55,739 nt of DNA, from assembly GCA_031254115.1 (NCBI GenBank), contig JAIRUZ010000056.1, positions 1 through 55,739 on the forward strand, read 5' to 3'. This document shows positions 32,903 to 41,663 of the stretch, in pieces. Position 1 is the stretch's first letter. Each line of letters opens with the position of its first letter. The notes beneath the pieces were generated by a model, which was given only the letters and a program-made list of their open reading frames with translations, was not told the DNA's origin and did not search any database. This DNA comes from Streptococcaceae bacterium. GTDB lineage: Bacteria > Bacillota > Bacilli > Lactobacillales > Streptococcaceae. The position numbers and the translations under genes are program-made.

Positions 32903-34276
32903 TTGAAAAGAAAAACCTTAATTATTGGTCTAACTACTTTAGCTGTGCTTATAGCTGGTAGTGTTTCCGCTGCTGTCATCCATAATCAACAGGTATCTGC
33001 ACAGCAAAAAAGTACGGCAAAAGCGAACGAAGCTAGATACTTAAAAGAAGCTAATACAGATGTTGATAAGGCCTATCAGACGAAAAAGGTCTCAGATATA
33101 AAAGTTGCACAATCTGCTATTAAAAAATTAAATAGTACAGACAAGAAATCGCCGACTGACAAATTAACATTACTTACAAATGCGCTTTCAGATTTATCTT
33201 CTGCCGACAAATTGGTCTCAGTCGCTGAAAAAGCGAAATCAACCGCCGAAACCAATCTTGCGCAAACCAATAAAGAGGCTCAGGCTAAAATAGATGCGCA
33301 AAAAATGGACTTGGACGCTATTTCTAAGGGCGATTACAGTAGTATCCAAGGGACGTGGACGGACGCTTCGGGAATAACTATTTCCGTAGATAAAAATACC
33401 ATTACAGATATGAACAACGGAATTCAAAGATATATTGTCAATGGTTTAAATATCAAAATCAACGGGAAAACATTGCCTTTGACGGCGAAAATGAGTAACG
33501 GCCAATTACAATTATCTTTTGATGACGGTGGGAGTTCAGCTGACGGAGGACTTGGCGCCATTTCATTCGTTCCAGTTGGGGTAAAATTCTATTCTTCATC
33601 CGTCTATAACTATCCCGATAATATTGCAAAAGAAAGAATAGTTTCTGCGGACCATACACACCTTCAAGAAAGTCAAGATTATGGTGCTTATAAAACAGAC
33701 CAGTCTGTAGCGCCTAACAATACTACAATATCTGACAAAGACCAAGCCACAATCGACAACGCGGTTAAAGCCGCTCAAACAGCACTTGATAAAGTCAAAT
33801 TATCTGCCGTATCAGCTGAAAAAAATGGATTACAAATTCGCTTGAACAAGGCAAGCGGAAAAATGGAAACTGCTCCAGCTACGGATAATACATATCAATC
33901 AAGTACTGGCATGAATTTAGAGCAAATTGCTAACAGTGATTACAGAAGTATCCAAGGAACATGGAAAAATGCCAGCGGCAATATCATTACGGTTTCAGGT
34001 ACCACAATTACGGAAAACGGAAATGTCATTACACCGATTCAATATGTCGGAAAAGCTTATCTTTCAATAGCCGGAACATTAAACCTTGTTGGACAGGGAT
34101 TAGCTTCTCCACCCAATCTCTTCATTATTCCAAAAGGGATTTCAATCGCTGGATTTTCAACAGACAAAACAGATGTCACAAATCAACAACAAGACAGAAT
34201 TATAGAAACAGAAAATTTCCAAAATAGCGGAACAAGTTTACAAATTGCCGCAAAAACGTATTATAAAATAAATTGA
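32903..34276 (+). CDS. Exported protein with two tandem SIQGTW (DUF6287-like) repeats
   Basis: N-terminal signal/anchor; GDYSSIQGTWTDASGITISV and SDYRSIQGTWKNASGNIITV. Confidence 0.75.
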   Translation: MKRKTLIIGLTTLAVLIAGSVSAAVIHNQQVSAQQKSTAKANEARYLKEANTDVDKAYQTKKVSDIKVAQSAIKKLNSTDKKSPTDKLTLLTNALSDLSSADKLVSVAEKAKSTAETNLAQTNKEAQAKIDAQKMDLDAISKGDYSSIQGTWTDASGITISVDKNTITDMNNGIQRYIVNGLNIKINGKTLPLTAKMSNGQLQLSFDDGGSSADGGLGAISFVPVGVKFYSSSVYNYPDNIAKERIVSADHTHLQESQDYGAYKTDQSVAPNNTTISDKDQATIDNAVKAAQTALDKVKLSAVSAEKNGLQIRLNKASGKMETAPATDNTYQSSTGMNLEQIANSDYRSIQGTWKNASGNIITVSGTTITENGNVITPIQYVGKAYLSIAGTLNLVGQGLASPPNLFIIPKGISIAGFSTDKTDVTNQQQDRIIETENFQNSGTSLQIAAKTYYKIN

Positions 34277-34318
34277 AAACAATCGCAGAACTTTAACCAT
34301 TGCATGTTCAAGTTGTAG

Positions 34319-34624
34319 TCAAAAGCTTGGTATACCTATGATATTGGTAATCCGAATTTTTTCATCTTCAATTTCATTTAACGATGAAATCCGCTCATCA
34401 GCTACATTTTGCGCTAAGGTAATTATTTCTCCAGCTACCCCGCCAACTGCTGCAGCAACTTGAGAAACTGAATCTTTTGCTTTTTCATATCCTTTACTAT
34501 CAAATTCATTCGTATCGTCATTATCCAAAATAATTGCTATTACTTTGCCTAGCACTTCATTTTCTTTGTTTTCCCTATTTTGCTTGATAGATGTCGCCTT
34601 GCGCGAGAATTGCTGTGTCCTCAT
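34319..34624 (-). CDS. Hypothetical protein
   Basis: 101 aa ORF overlapping the end of the lipoprotein gene; start uncertain. Confidence 0.5.
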   Translation of the reverse strand: MRTQQFSRKATSIKQNRENKENEVLGKVIAIILDNDDTNEFDSKGYEKAKDSVSQVAAAVGGVAGEIITLAQNVADERISSLNEIEDEKIRITNIIGIPSF

Positions 34625-34997
34625 ACCCTTTTGTGATAGTTATTGTCTTGGTTTTAGCATCATATTTTCCCACGGCTACTTTATCGCCCGCTTTATACTT
34701 TGGAAGCAGTTCTACGGCTATGGAATCACCAGAGGCCTTTTGATTTGACCAAGTGAATGTGATTGTCGAGCCATCTAACGTATAATCTAACCAAACTAGA
34801 TTAACTGTCGCAGCACTCACTGTGGAAAACTGAACTCGCGGCGGATTAACATCAAAATCTAAATCGCCAACACGGTCTATATTTTGTTTGTTTGCCTCAA
34901 AATCTCCGCTAATATTAGTTCCGTGCATACATGCCGCAAGGCTTACCAAAGTAATGAGCAAACTTAGCGCAAGAATAATCTTCTTAAACTTTTTCAT
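34575..34997 (-). CDS. Putative lipoprotein of unknown function
   Basis: MKKFKKIILALSLLITLVSLAAC lipobox. Confidence 0.75.
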   Translation of the reverse strand: MKKFKKIILALSLLITLVSLAACMHGTNISGDFEANKQNIDRVGDLDFDVNPPRVQFSTVSAATVNLVWLDYTLDGSTITFTWSNQKASGDSIAVELLPKYKAGDKVAVGKYDAKTKTITITKGYEDTAILAQGDIYQAK

Positions 34998-35098
34998 TTT
35001 CCCTCTAATCCTTTATCTTTTCTGGCTATCATATCATTTATGGAAAACGCTGTCAAAAATGAAAAACGAGAACCTTGATTGAGTTTTCGTTTTTTGTT

Positions 35099-37318
35099 TT
35101 ATAAATATTGCGCGGTAATCGACGCTTTCGATGTCGCAAGTGCCGCAACAGGACCTTCAAAGACGATTTCGCCGCCGCCGTCACCGCCGTCTGGCCCAAC
35201 GTCAACAATCCAATCGCCTTGCTTGATAATATCAAGCTGATGCTCGATGACGACAACCGTGTTGCCTGCGTCCACGAAGTGGTTCATGATTTTCACCAGG
35301 CGCTCAATGTCCGAGAGATGCAGTCCAGTTGAGGGCTCGTCGAGCACATAGAGGCTGCCTTTTTGGTAAAATTCGCTGGCGAGTTTGAGGCGCTGCTTTT
35401 CGCCGCCTGAGAGCGTCGACGTCGTCTGCCCGAGCGTGACGTAGCCCAGCCCGACCTCATTCATCGCCGTAACAACTTTTTTAATCGCAGGCACTTTGGC
35501 GAAAAACCCCTCGGCCTCCTCGACCGTCAAATCAAGGACTTCGACAATATTTAAGCCATTGTAAGTATAGCCCAGCACCTCTTGCGCGTAGCGCTTGCCC
35601 TCGCAAACTTCACAGTCCTGACGGACAGGATCCATGAAAGCGAGCGAGGATTCGGTATAACCCTTGCCGCCACAAGCTTCGCAAGCGCCAGCCGAGTTGT
35701 AGCTGAAGAGATTCGGTTTCTGGCCATTTTCCTTGGCAAAAAGCTTGCGAATCGGGTCCATGATGCCTATGTAGGTCGCAGGGTTCGAGCGGGAATTGGC
35801 CGAGATGCCATTTTGATCGACGCGCACGGCGTCTGGATAATTCACAAGAAAGCTCGTTTCGACGAGGGTCGATTTGCCTGAGCCCGCCACGCCTGTCAAA
35901 ATCGTCAGTGTGTTTTCAGGGATTTTCAGGGTCTGATTTTTCAGATTGTGGGCGGACGACGGGACACCTTCAAGGAATTTTTGAGCGAGACGCGCGCTTT
36001 CTTTCAGCGGCGTTTGGTGCGATAGATAGCGACCAGTCAAGCAGTCTGATGTCAATAACTCCGCGTAAGTCCCCTCAAATACCAATTCGCCGCCGTGCTT
36101 GCCTGCTTTCGGGCCTAATTCTACGATCCAGTCGGCAATCTTGATGACATCAGGGTCATGCTCGATAATCAGCACGGTGTTGCCCTTGTCGCGCAGCTTG
36201 ATGAAAATTTCATTCATGCGGTGAACGTCGCGCGGGTGCAGCCCGACGGACGGCTCGTCAAATACATAGAGCATGTCCGTGAGCGGATTGTTCAGATGCT
36301 TCACTAGCTTGACACGCTGCGATTCACCACCTGAGAGCGTCGCTGTTTCGCGGTTGAGCGTCAGATAGCCGAGCCCGAGCTCGACCAGATGTTGGAGCTG
36401 CTCAATCAAAAGCTTAACCGCGGCTTCCGCCGTCGTTGTCAGTGCTGACAGAACGTCAACCAACTCTGTCAGCTGCATGTCCATCAGCTGATAGATGTTG
36501 TAGCCGCCAATCTTGACTGACAGCGCGTCCTGCGAGAGACGTTGACCCTGACAGGTCGGGCAAAGTGCCTCAACGCACATTTCATCAAGCAATTTTTGCT
36601 TTTTGTCATTCATGTCGCCGTCAGACTGCAAAAAGCCACGATTGAAGCGGTCAACGAAGCCCTCGTAGGTCAGATTGTATTCGCCCATTTTGATTTTTCC
36701 GACATCCTTGCCGCTGTAAAGGCGCGCGAGTTCTTCGTCTGAGTAATCTTTGAGCAATTTGTCGCCGTCAAACACGCCATTTGTCACGTACATCGCGGCA
36801 ATTTTTTGATAGGGTTTGTACAAAATCGCGCCGTTATTCAGTGACTTTTCTAGGTCGAACATCTTCTCCATGCGCAGCGTCAGCTTACGCCCAATCCCTT
36901 GACAGTCGGGACACATGCCCGCAGGCATATTGAAGCTGAAATGGTCCACGCCGCCGATGTGCGGTACGCCGACGTGTACAAAGAGTTGGCGTAAAATCGG
37001 CGCAATGTCCGTAATCGTCGCAAGCGTCGAGCGCGCATTGCCACCGAGCGATTTCTGGTCAATCACAATGGACGCTGGCAGATTGTCAATGTTGTCAACT
37101 TTTGGGCGCTCGTATTTCGGCATAAATTGCCGCACGAAGCTCGGATAGGTCTCGTTCAAGAGCCGCTGCGATTCATTGGCGAGCGTGTCAAAAACCAGCG
37201 ACGACTTGCCCGAGCCCGACACGCCCGTGAAAATCGTGATTTTGTGCTTGGGAATGTCAAGCGACACATTTTTAAGATTGTTCTCGCGGTCGCCTTGTAT
37301 ATGGATAAAATCAGTCAT
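35099..37318 (-). CDS. UvrA-like ABC ATPase (short UvrA2/drug-resistance type)
   Basis: 739 aa; two ABC modules with GVSGSGKSSL and GVAGSGKSTL; CPDCQG and CEACGGKG zinc motifs; shorter than canonical UvrA. Confidence 0.88.
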   Translation of the reverse strand: MTDFIHIQGDRENNLKNVSLDIPKHKITIFTGVSGSGKSSLVFDTLANESQRLLNETYPSFVRQFMPKYERPKVDNIDNLPASIVIDQKSLGGNARSTLATITDIAPILRQLFVHVGVPHIGGVDHFSFNMPAGMCPDCQGIGRKLTLRMEKMFDLEKSLNNGAILYKPYQKIAAMYVTNGVFDGDKLLKDYSDEELARLYSGKDVGKIKMGEYNLTYEGFVDRFNRGFLQSDGDMNDKKQKLLDEMCVEALCPTCQGQRLSQDALSVKIGGYNIYQLMDMQLTELVDVLSALTTTAEAAVKLLIEQLQHLVELGLGYLTLNRETATLSGGESQRVKLVKHLNNPLTDMLYVFDEPSVGLHPRDVHRMNEIFIKLRDKGNTVLIIEHDPDVIKIADWIVELGPKAGKHGGELVFEGTYAELLTSDCLTGRYLSHQTPLKESARLAQKFLEGVPSSAHNLKNQTLKIPENTLTILTGVAGSGKSTLVETSFLVNYPDAVRVDQNGISANSRSNPATYIGIMDPIRKLFAKENGQKPNLFSYNSAGACEACGGKGYTESSLAFMDPVRQDCEVCEGKRYAQEVLGYTYNGLNIVEVLDLTVEEAEGFFAKVPAIKKVVTAMNEVGLGYVTLGQTTSTLSGGEKQRLKLASEFYQKGSLYVLDEPSTGLHLSDIERLVKIMNHFVDAGNTVVVIEHQLDIIKQGDWIVDVGPDGGDGGGEIVFEGPVAALATSKASITAQYL

Positions 37319-37326
37319 AAAACTCC

Positions 37327-37908
37327 TTATTTCACTAGCATCTTGAGCGCCAATTTAATCGCGATTTCAGCGGTTTCTGGATTTTCGGCAGTTAGCTTGC
37401 TTTCGATTTTCTTAAGCTCTGCCGCTTTGTAACCTAGAGCCGTCAAAGCTTCAAGAGCTTCACTGACGACTGTATTTTCTGGGCTTTGGGCGACAACCTC
37501 CTGAGCGTCAAGGCTGAACTTGCCCGCAAGGTCAAGCACCATCTGCATGGCCGTCTTTTTGCCGACGCCTGGGAATTTCGTCAGATAGGTCACATTGCTC
37601 GACTCAATCGCCGCCGCAAGGCCAGCATTGTCCCCACGTGCGATAATCGCAAGCGCTGACTTCGGCCCAATCCCTGTCACGCCGATGAGTTTGAGAAAAA
37701 CTGACTTTTCCGCCGCGTCAACAAAGCCATAGAGCGTATGTGCGTCCTCGCGAATCACCTGATGGACATAAACCTGCACCGTTTTGTTGAGTTGGCTTGA
37801 AAAGGCGTAAGGATTCGCGACTGACAGCTGATAGCCCACCCCGTAAGCCTCAAGCACAATGTAGGTTGGCGTGATTTTTGTGATAGTTCCTGTTAAGTAT
37901 TCGTACAT
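37327..37908 (-). CDS. ruvA: Holliday junction DNA helicase subunit RuvA
   Basis: MYEYLTGTITKITPTYIVLEAYGVGYQL; GVTGIGPKSALAI; FPGVGKKTAMQMVLDL. Confidence 0.96.
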   Translation of the reverse strand: MYEYLTGTITKITPTYIVLEAYGVGYQLSVANPYAFSSQLNKTVQVYVHQVIREDAHTLYGFVDAAEKSVFLKLIGVTGIGPKSALAIIARGDNAGLAAAIESSNVTYLTKFPGVGKKTAMQMVLDLAGKFSLDAQEVVAQSPENTVVSEALEALTALGYKAAELKKIESKLTAENPETAEIAIKLALKMLVK

Positions 37909-38029
37909 GCTGTTATTTTATCAAAATTTTGTGACATTTGTCACGCTAACTTATGAGGTCTGGCTCTATTTTTTAGCGCCGATTTTTCCTATACTAAGGG
38001 CATAGAAAGGGTGATGAAACACGTCTATT

Positions 38030-38908
38030 ATGAAAAATCTGATTGAAATTGAAAATGTGTCCAAGCATTATGGGACAAAGAAGGTGCTTGAGGGAATTGA
38101 TTTGGTGGTGCCGCGCGGGCAGATTGTGGCGCTGCTCGGCGAAAATGGCGCGGGTAAGACGACGCTGATTAATCTCATCAATCATTTGGCGCAGCCGTCG
38201 GCAGGAAAAATCACGGTAGAGCTGGCACAGGCGCGCATTGGCGTGATGCTGCAAAGCAATATCACGCTCGATCGGGTAACGGTGCGCGAGGCGCTGAATC
38301 TGGCGCGGAGTTATTACCAAAAATCGCTGCCTTATGTTGAGCTTTTGCGGCTGGCGGATTTGGCGGCGCAGGAGGCGGTGCTCACGCAAAAGCTATCTGG
38401 TGGACAGAAGCGGCGGCTGACTTTTGCGCTGGCAATGGCGGGCGATCCGGAGCTGATTTTCCTTGACGAGCCGACGACAGGCATGGATGCGGAACGACGC
38501 GAGGCTTTCTGGCAGGAAATCACGCGCTTACAGGCGCGCGGCAAGACGTTTTTCATCACAAGCCATTATCTGGAAGAGCTGGAAAATATTGCCACGCGGC
38601 TGATTTTGCTGACGCAGCATCAGATTGGCTTTGACGGGACACTATCAGAGCTTCGGGCGCAAAATGTAGCGACTGAGATTCATTTTAACTTTGACGGTGA
38701 TCTGTCAGCGCTGACAGAGCTTGCTTCTGTAAAGAAAACGGGCAATTTTTATACGCTGACGACGAATGACACCAACGCGCTCGTCACGCAGCTCGTGCCC
38801 TACTTTGCACACGGGCTGACAAATCTCACGATTCAGCAAAATTCGCTCGATAATCTTTTCAAAAATCTAGTGGAAAATCAAGATGTGAAGCCGACTGTTT
38901 TGAAGTGA
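38030..38908 (+). CDS. ABC transporter ATP-binding protein
   Basis: LLGENGAGKTTLINLI, KLSGGQKRRLTFALAMAGDPELIFLDEPTTGMD. Confidence 0.95.
   Translation: MKNLIEIENVSKHYGTKKVLEGIDLVVPRGQIVALLGENGAGKTTLINLINHLAQPSAGKITVELAQARIGVMLQSNITLDRVTVREALNLARSYYQKSLPYVELLRLADLAAQEAVLTQKLSGGQKRRLTFALAMAGDPELIFLDEPTTGMDAERREAFWQEITRLQARGKTFFITSHYLEELENIATRLILLTQHQIGFDGTLSELRAQNVATEIHFNFDGDLSALTELASVKKTGNFYTLTTNDTNALVTQLVPYFAHGLTNLTIQQNSLDNLFKNLVENQDVKPTVLK
38702..38717. repeat. Dyad repeat CTGTCAGCGCTGACAG inside the ABC ATPase gene
   Basis: Exact 16-mer; encodes LSALTE. Confidence 0.97.
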
Positions 38909-38937
38909 CACAATTTTTTACAAGAAAGGTCTAAAAA

Positions 38938-39111
38938 ATGAACTGGAGAAAATTTCCTTATCCGTTGATTGTTACCGCGATTTACGTGGTAATCGGAACG
39001 TATACAAACGCTTGGGACAAGGCTTGGGTGCTTTATTTGACGGTGCCGATTTACTATTCACTCGTCGCGGCTTTGAAAAAGCCTGAAAATAAGAGCAAAA
39101 AAAACGGATGA
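38938..39111 (+). CDS. 57-aa small membrane protein
   Basis: MNWRKFPYPLIVTAIYVVIGTYTNAWDKAWVLYLTVPIYYSLVAALKKPENKSKKNG; SD AAGAAAGG upstream; shorter than ORF-track cutoff. Confidence 0.7.
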   Translation: MNWRKFPYPLIVTAIYVVIGTYTNAWDKAWVLYLTVPIYYSLVAALKKPENKSKKNG

Positions 39112-39126
39112 TTGGAGCAGTTTCTA

Positions 39127-39888
39127 ATGAAAAATACAGGGATACAAATCGCAACACACTACAAACGCATCGTGTTCAGGAACAGACGCGCCTTCTTTTT
39201 CAGCTTAATTTTGCCGCTGGTGTTTTATCTTTTATTTACAAAAGTCATGAATGTTGGCGTCCCAGCAAGTTATATGAAGACTTGGCAGCTCAACTATCTG
39301 GTGTCGATGGCGGTTTATAGCAGCCTGGTTAGCTCGGTCATCACGGTGTCAAATACGCTGCTCGAGGATCAGACACAGCATTTTATTCTCTTCGTGCGGC
39401 TGACGGGCAGCTCGCGCCTGCGCTACTATCTAACGATGCTCGCCGTTTTCCTGCCGCAGACGATCCTCTCAATCGTAGTGCTTGGGCTGACAGGAACTTT
39501 TGTCAATCAGGTCAGTATTTCACTCACTTTATGGCTGATTTTCGTGCTTCTGCTGCCGATTTTGAGCGTGCCGTTTGTACTGATAGGCATTCTCATCTCC
39601 TTGTCTGCGCAGCCAACGCTCGTGAATATTCTCAATCAAATCGTGATGTTTTCGATGGCGATTGTCGGCGGTCTCTGGTGGCCGATTGATCTTTTGCCAA
39701 GCTGGCTGCAAACGATTGGCAAAGCCTTGCCAACTTACCAGATTTCAGTTATAATACAAGAAGTACTCGGTAAACAAGCGATTGAGCTGTCAGCGCTTTT
39801 AGGACTTGGCATTTGGACGCTGCTGCTTACGGGGTTCCTCGTCGTCAGTCTGCGGCTGATGAATCTCTTTGAGCGACAAACGATATGA
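39127..39888 (+). CDS. ABC transporter permease (ABC-2 type)
   Basis: 6-TM protein; start chosen at ATG (MKNTGIQ) rather than the upstream TTG. Confidence 0.88.
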   Translation: MKNTGIQIATHYKRIVFRNRRAFFFSLILPLVFYLLFTKVMNVGVPASYMKTWQLNYLVSMAVYSSLVSSVITVSNTLLEDQTQHFILFVRLTGSSRLRYYLTMLAVFLPQTILSIVVLGLTGTFVNQVSISLTLWLIFVLLLPILSVPFVLIGILISLSAQPTLVNILNQIVMFSMAIVGGLWWPIDLLPSWLQTIGKALPTYQISVIIQEVLGKQAIELSALLGLGIWTLLLTGFLVVSLRLMNLFERQTI

Positions 39889-40985
39889 AAAATTTTCTTG
39901 AAAAGCACATTTTATTTCCGAAACGTTACGGTCTGCAGCCTTATCTTTGGCTGCTTTTTCTGCTTCCTGTCTTCGCGGGGCTGGCTCATTATGCGCTCTA
40001 TCAGCAGGCGATTGCGACGGGGCTGATTCTCATTTTTCTGAAAGCGTACCGCGACGGCTACGAGCTGCCGCATCACGCGCGCAATGTCGCGATTCAGCTC
40101 ATCATTGCCAGTTTTATAACGGCAAATCCTTGGTTTGCAACTTTCGGTCTGCAGACCTTTACCGGCTTTGAAATCGGCTTTTCGCCCGTGTCGGATAAGC
40201 GTTTCAGGCACTATTTATGGGCTTATTATGGGAGTCTCATTTTTTCGTTTGGCACTGCTTTTATCGTTCAAAAGCTCACGACATTTTCTCTTGGAAGCAT
40301 AACCTGGATACTCGTCGGCACTTCCTTCTGCTTTTTGGCCCCGATTATTGCGAAGTCCATGAGCCGCACCTACGACCTTACCAAGCAAAATCAAGCACTG
40401 GAGAAAAAAGTACGCGCGCTTGAGCGCGAGCGGATTGCCTACGACTTGCACGACAATCTCGGTCAAGCTTTCTCAACCATTACCCTACAAAGCGAGCTTG
40501 CGATGAAGCTGCTTGACAAAAATCCTGAAAAAGCCAAAGCTGAGTTAGAGAAAATCGCCGAAAATTCCCGCGAAAAATTGAACCTCGTCCGCGAAATCGT
40601 CGCGGGTCTGCGCCAAGAAAGCTCGGGTCAGGTTTTAGAGCAAGAACAAAAAGCGCTTGAGCTCGCAGGCATCACGCTTTCTGTCAGCGGGGAGAGCGGT
40701 TTTCTGCCCGACAGCCTCGCGCCTGTCCTCAAAGAAGCGCTGACAAATGTCATTCATCATAGCCGCGCGAGCAGTGTTCGTGTACGTTTTGAAGCGGGGC
40801 GCCTCATCATCGCTGACAACGGCATCGGTCTTGGCGCGAGCAGCGCGTCGCACGGCATAGAAGGCATGCAGCACCGCGCCACTGAAATCGGCGGCCAGCT
40901 CAGCTTTGCGTCTGACAATGGCACGACGCTCACCTTGACTTTCCCAGACAATAAGCCCGAAAATCCAATTGAAAAGGAGATCTGA
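39885..40985 (+). CDS. Sensor histidine kinase, DesK/LiaS-like (HisKA_3)
   Basis: RERIAYDLHDNLGQAFSTITLQSELA; IIADNGIGLG; ATGA overlap with permease. Confidence 0.93.
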   Translation: MKNFLEKHILFPKRYGLQPYLWLLFLLPVFAGLAHYALYQQAIATGLILIFLKAYRDGYELPHHARNVAIQLIIASFITANPWFATFGLQTFTGFEIGFSPVSDKRFRHYLWAYYGSLIFSFGTAFIVQKLTTFSLGSITWILVGTSFCFLAPIIAKSMSRTYDLTKQNQALEKKVRALERERIAYDLHDNLGQAFSTITLQSELAMKLLDKNPEKAKAELEKIAENSREKLNLVREIVAGLRQESSGQVLEQEQKALELAGITLSVSGESGFLPDSLAPVLKEALTNVIHHSRASSVRVRFEAGRLIIADNGIGLGASSASHGIEGMQHRATEIGGQLSFASDNGTTLTLTFPDNKPENPIEKEI

Positions 40986-40986
40986 T

Positions 40987-41595
40987 ATGATTAAAATTTT
41001 TCTCGCAGACGATCAGCGCATGCTTTTGTCAGCGCTCGCCGCACTCCTTGACCTAGAAGACGATTTGGAAGTCGTTGGCACGGCTGGGAACGGTCTGTCA
41101 GCGCTGACAGAAATCAAACGGCTGAAACCCGATGTCGCGATTCTTGATATTGAGATGCCTGAGATGACAGGGCTTGACGTGGCTGAGAAGCTGCGCACGG
41201 ACGCTTTGCCAATCAAGCTGATCATTCTCACGACTTTTGCGCAGGAAGCTTATTTTCAAAAAGCCGTCAAGTTTGACGTAAATGGCTATCTTCTCAAAGA
41301 CAGCCGCAGCGAAATTCTCATTCGCACGATTCACGACGTGCTCGCTGGCGACACCGTTTTTTCGCCCGAGCTGGTCAAATCTGTGCTCAAGGCCGAAAAA
41401 AATCCCCTCACCGCACGCGAAATGGAGGTTCTCATTGCCATGCAAACCGGCCGATCGACCCTCGAAATCGCGCACACCGTCTACCTATCCGAGGGTACCG
41501 TGCGCAATTACATCTCTTCCATTCTCAGCAAAACGGGCAGCCGCAACCGCATCGAGGCCATCAATCTCGCCCAAACGAACGGCTGGCTGACGTGA
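40987..41595 (+). CDS. NarL/LuxR-type response regulator
   Basis: MIKIFLADDQRMLLSALAALL, DVAILDIEMPEMTGLDVAEKL, LTAREMEVLIAMQTGRSTLEIAHTVYLSEGTVRNYISSIL. Confidence 0.95.
   Translation: MIKIFLADDQRMLLSALAALLDLEDDLEVVGTAGNGLSALTEIKRLKPDVAILDIEMPEMTGLDVAEKLRTDALPIKLIILTTFAQEAYFQKAVKFDVNGYLLKDSRSEILIRTIHDVLAGDTVFSPELVKSVLKAEKNPLTAREMEVLIAMQTGRSTLEIAHTVYLSEGTVRNYISSILSKTGSRNRIEAINLAQTNGWLT
41095..41110. repeat. Dyad repeat CTGTCAGCGCTGACAG inside the response regulator gene
   Basis: Exact 16-mer; encodes LSALTE. Confidence 0.97.
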
Positions 41596-41663
41596 GTATT
41601 AGCCTTCTTGGCTGACAGCTCTTGCTTGCTAAAAGACGCCGCAAAGCGTATAATATTGGGACG

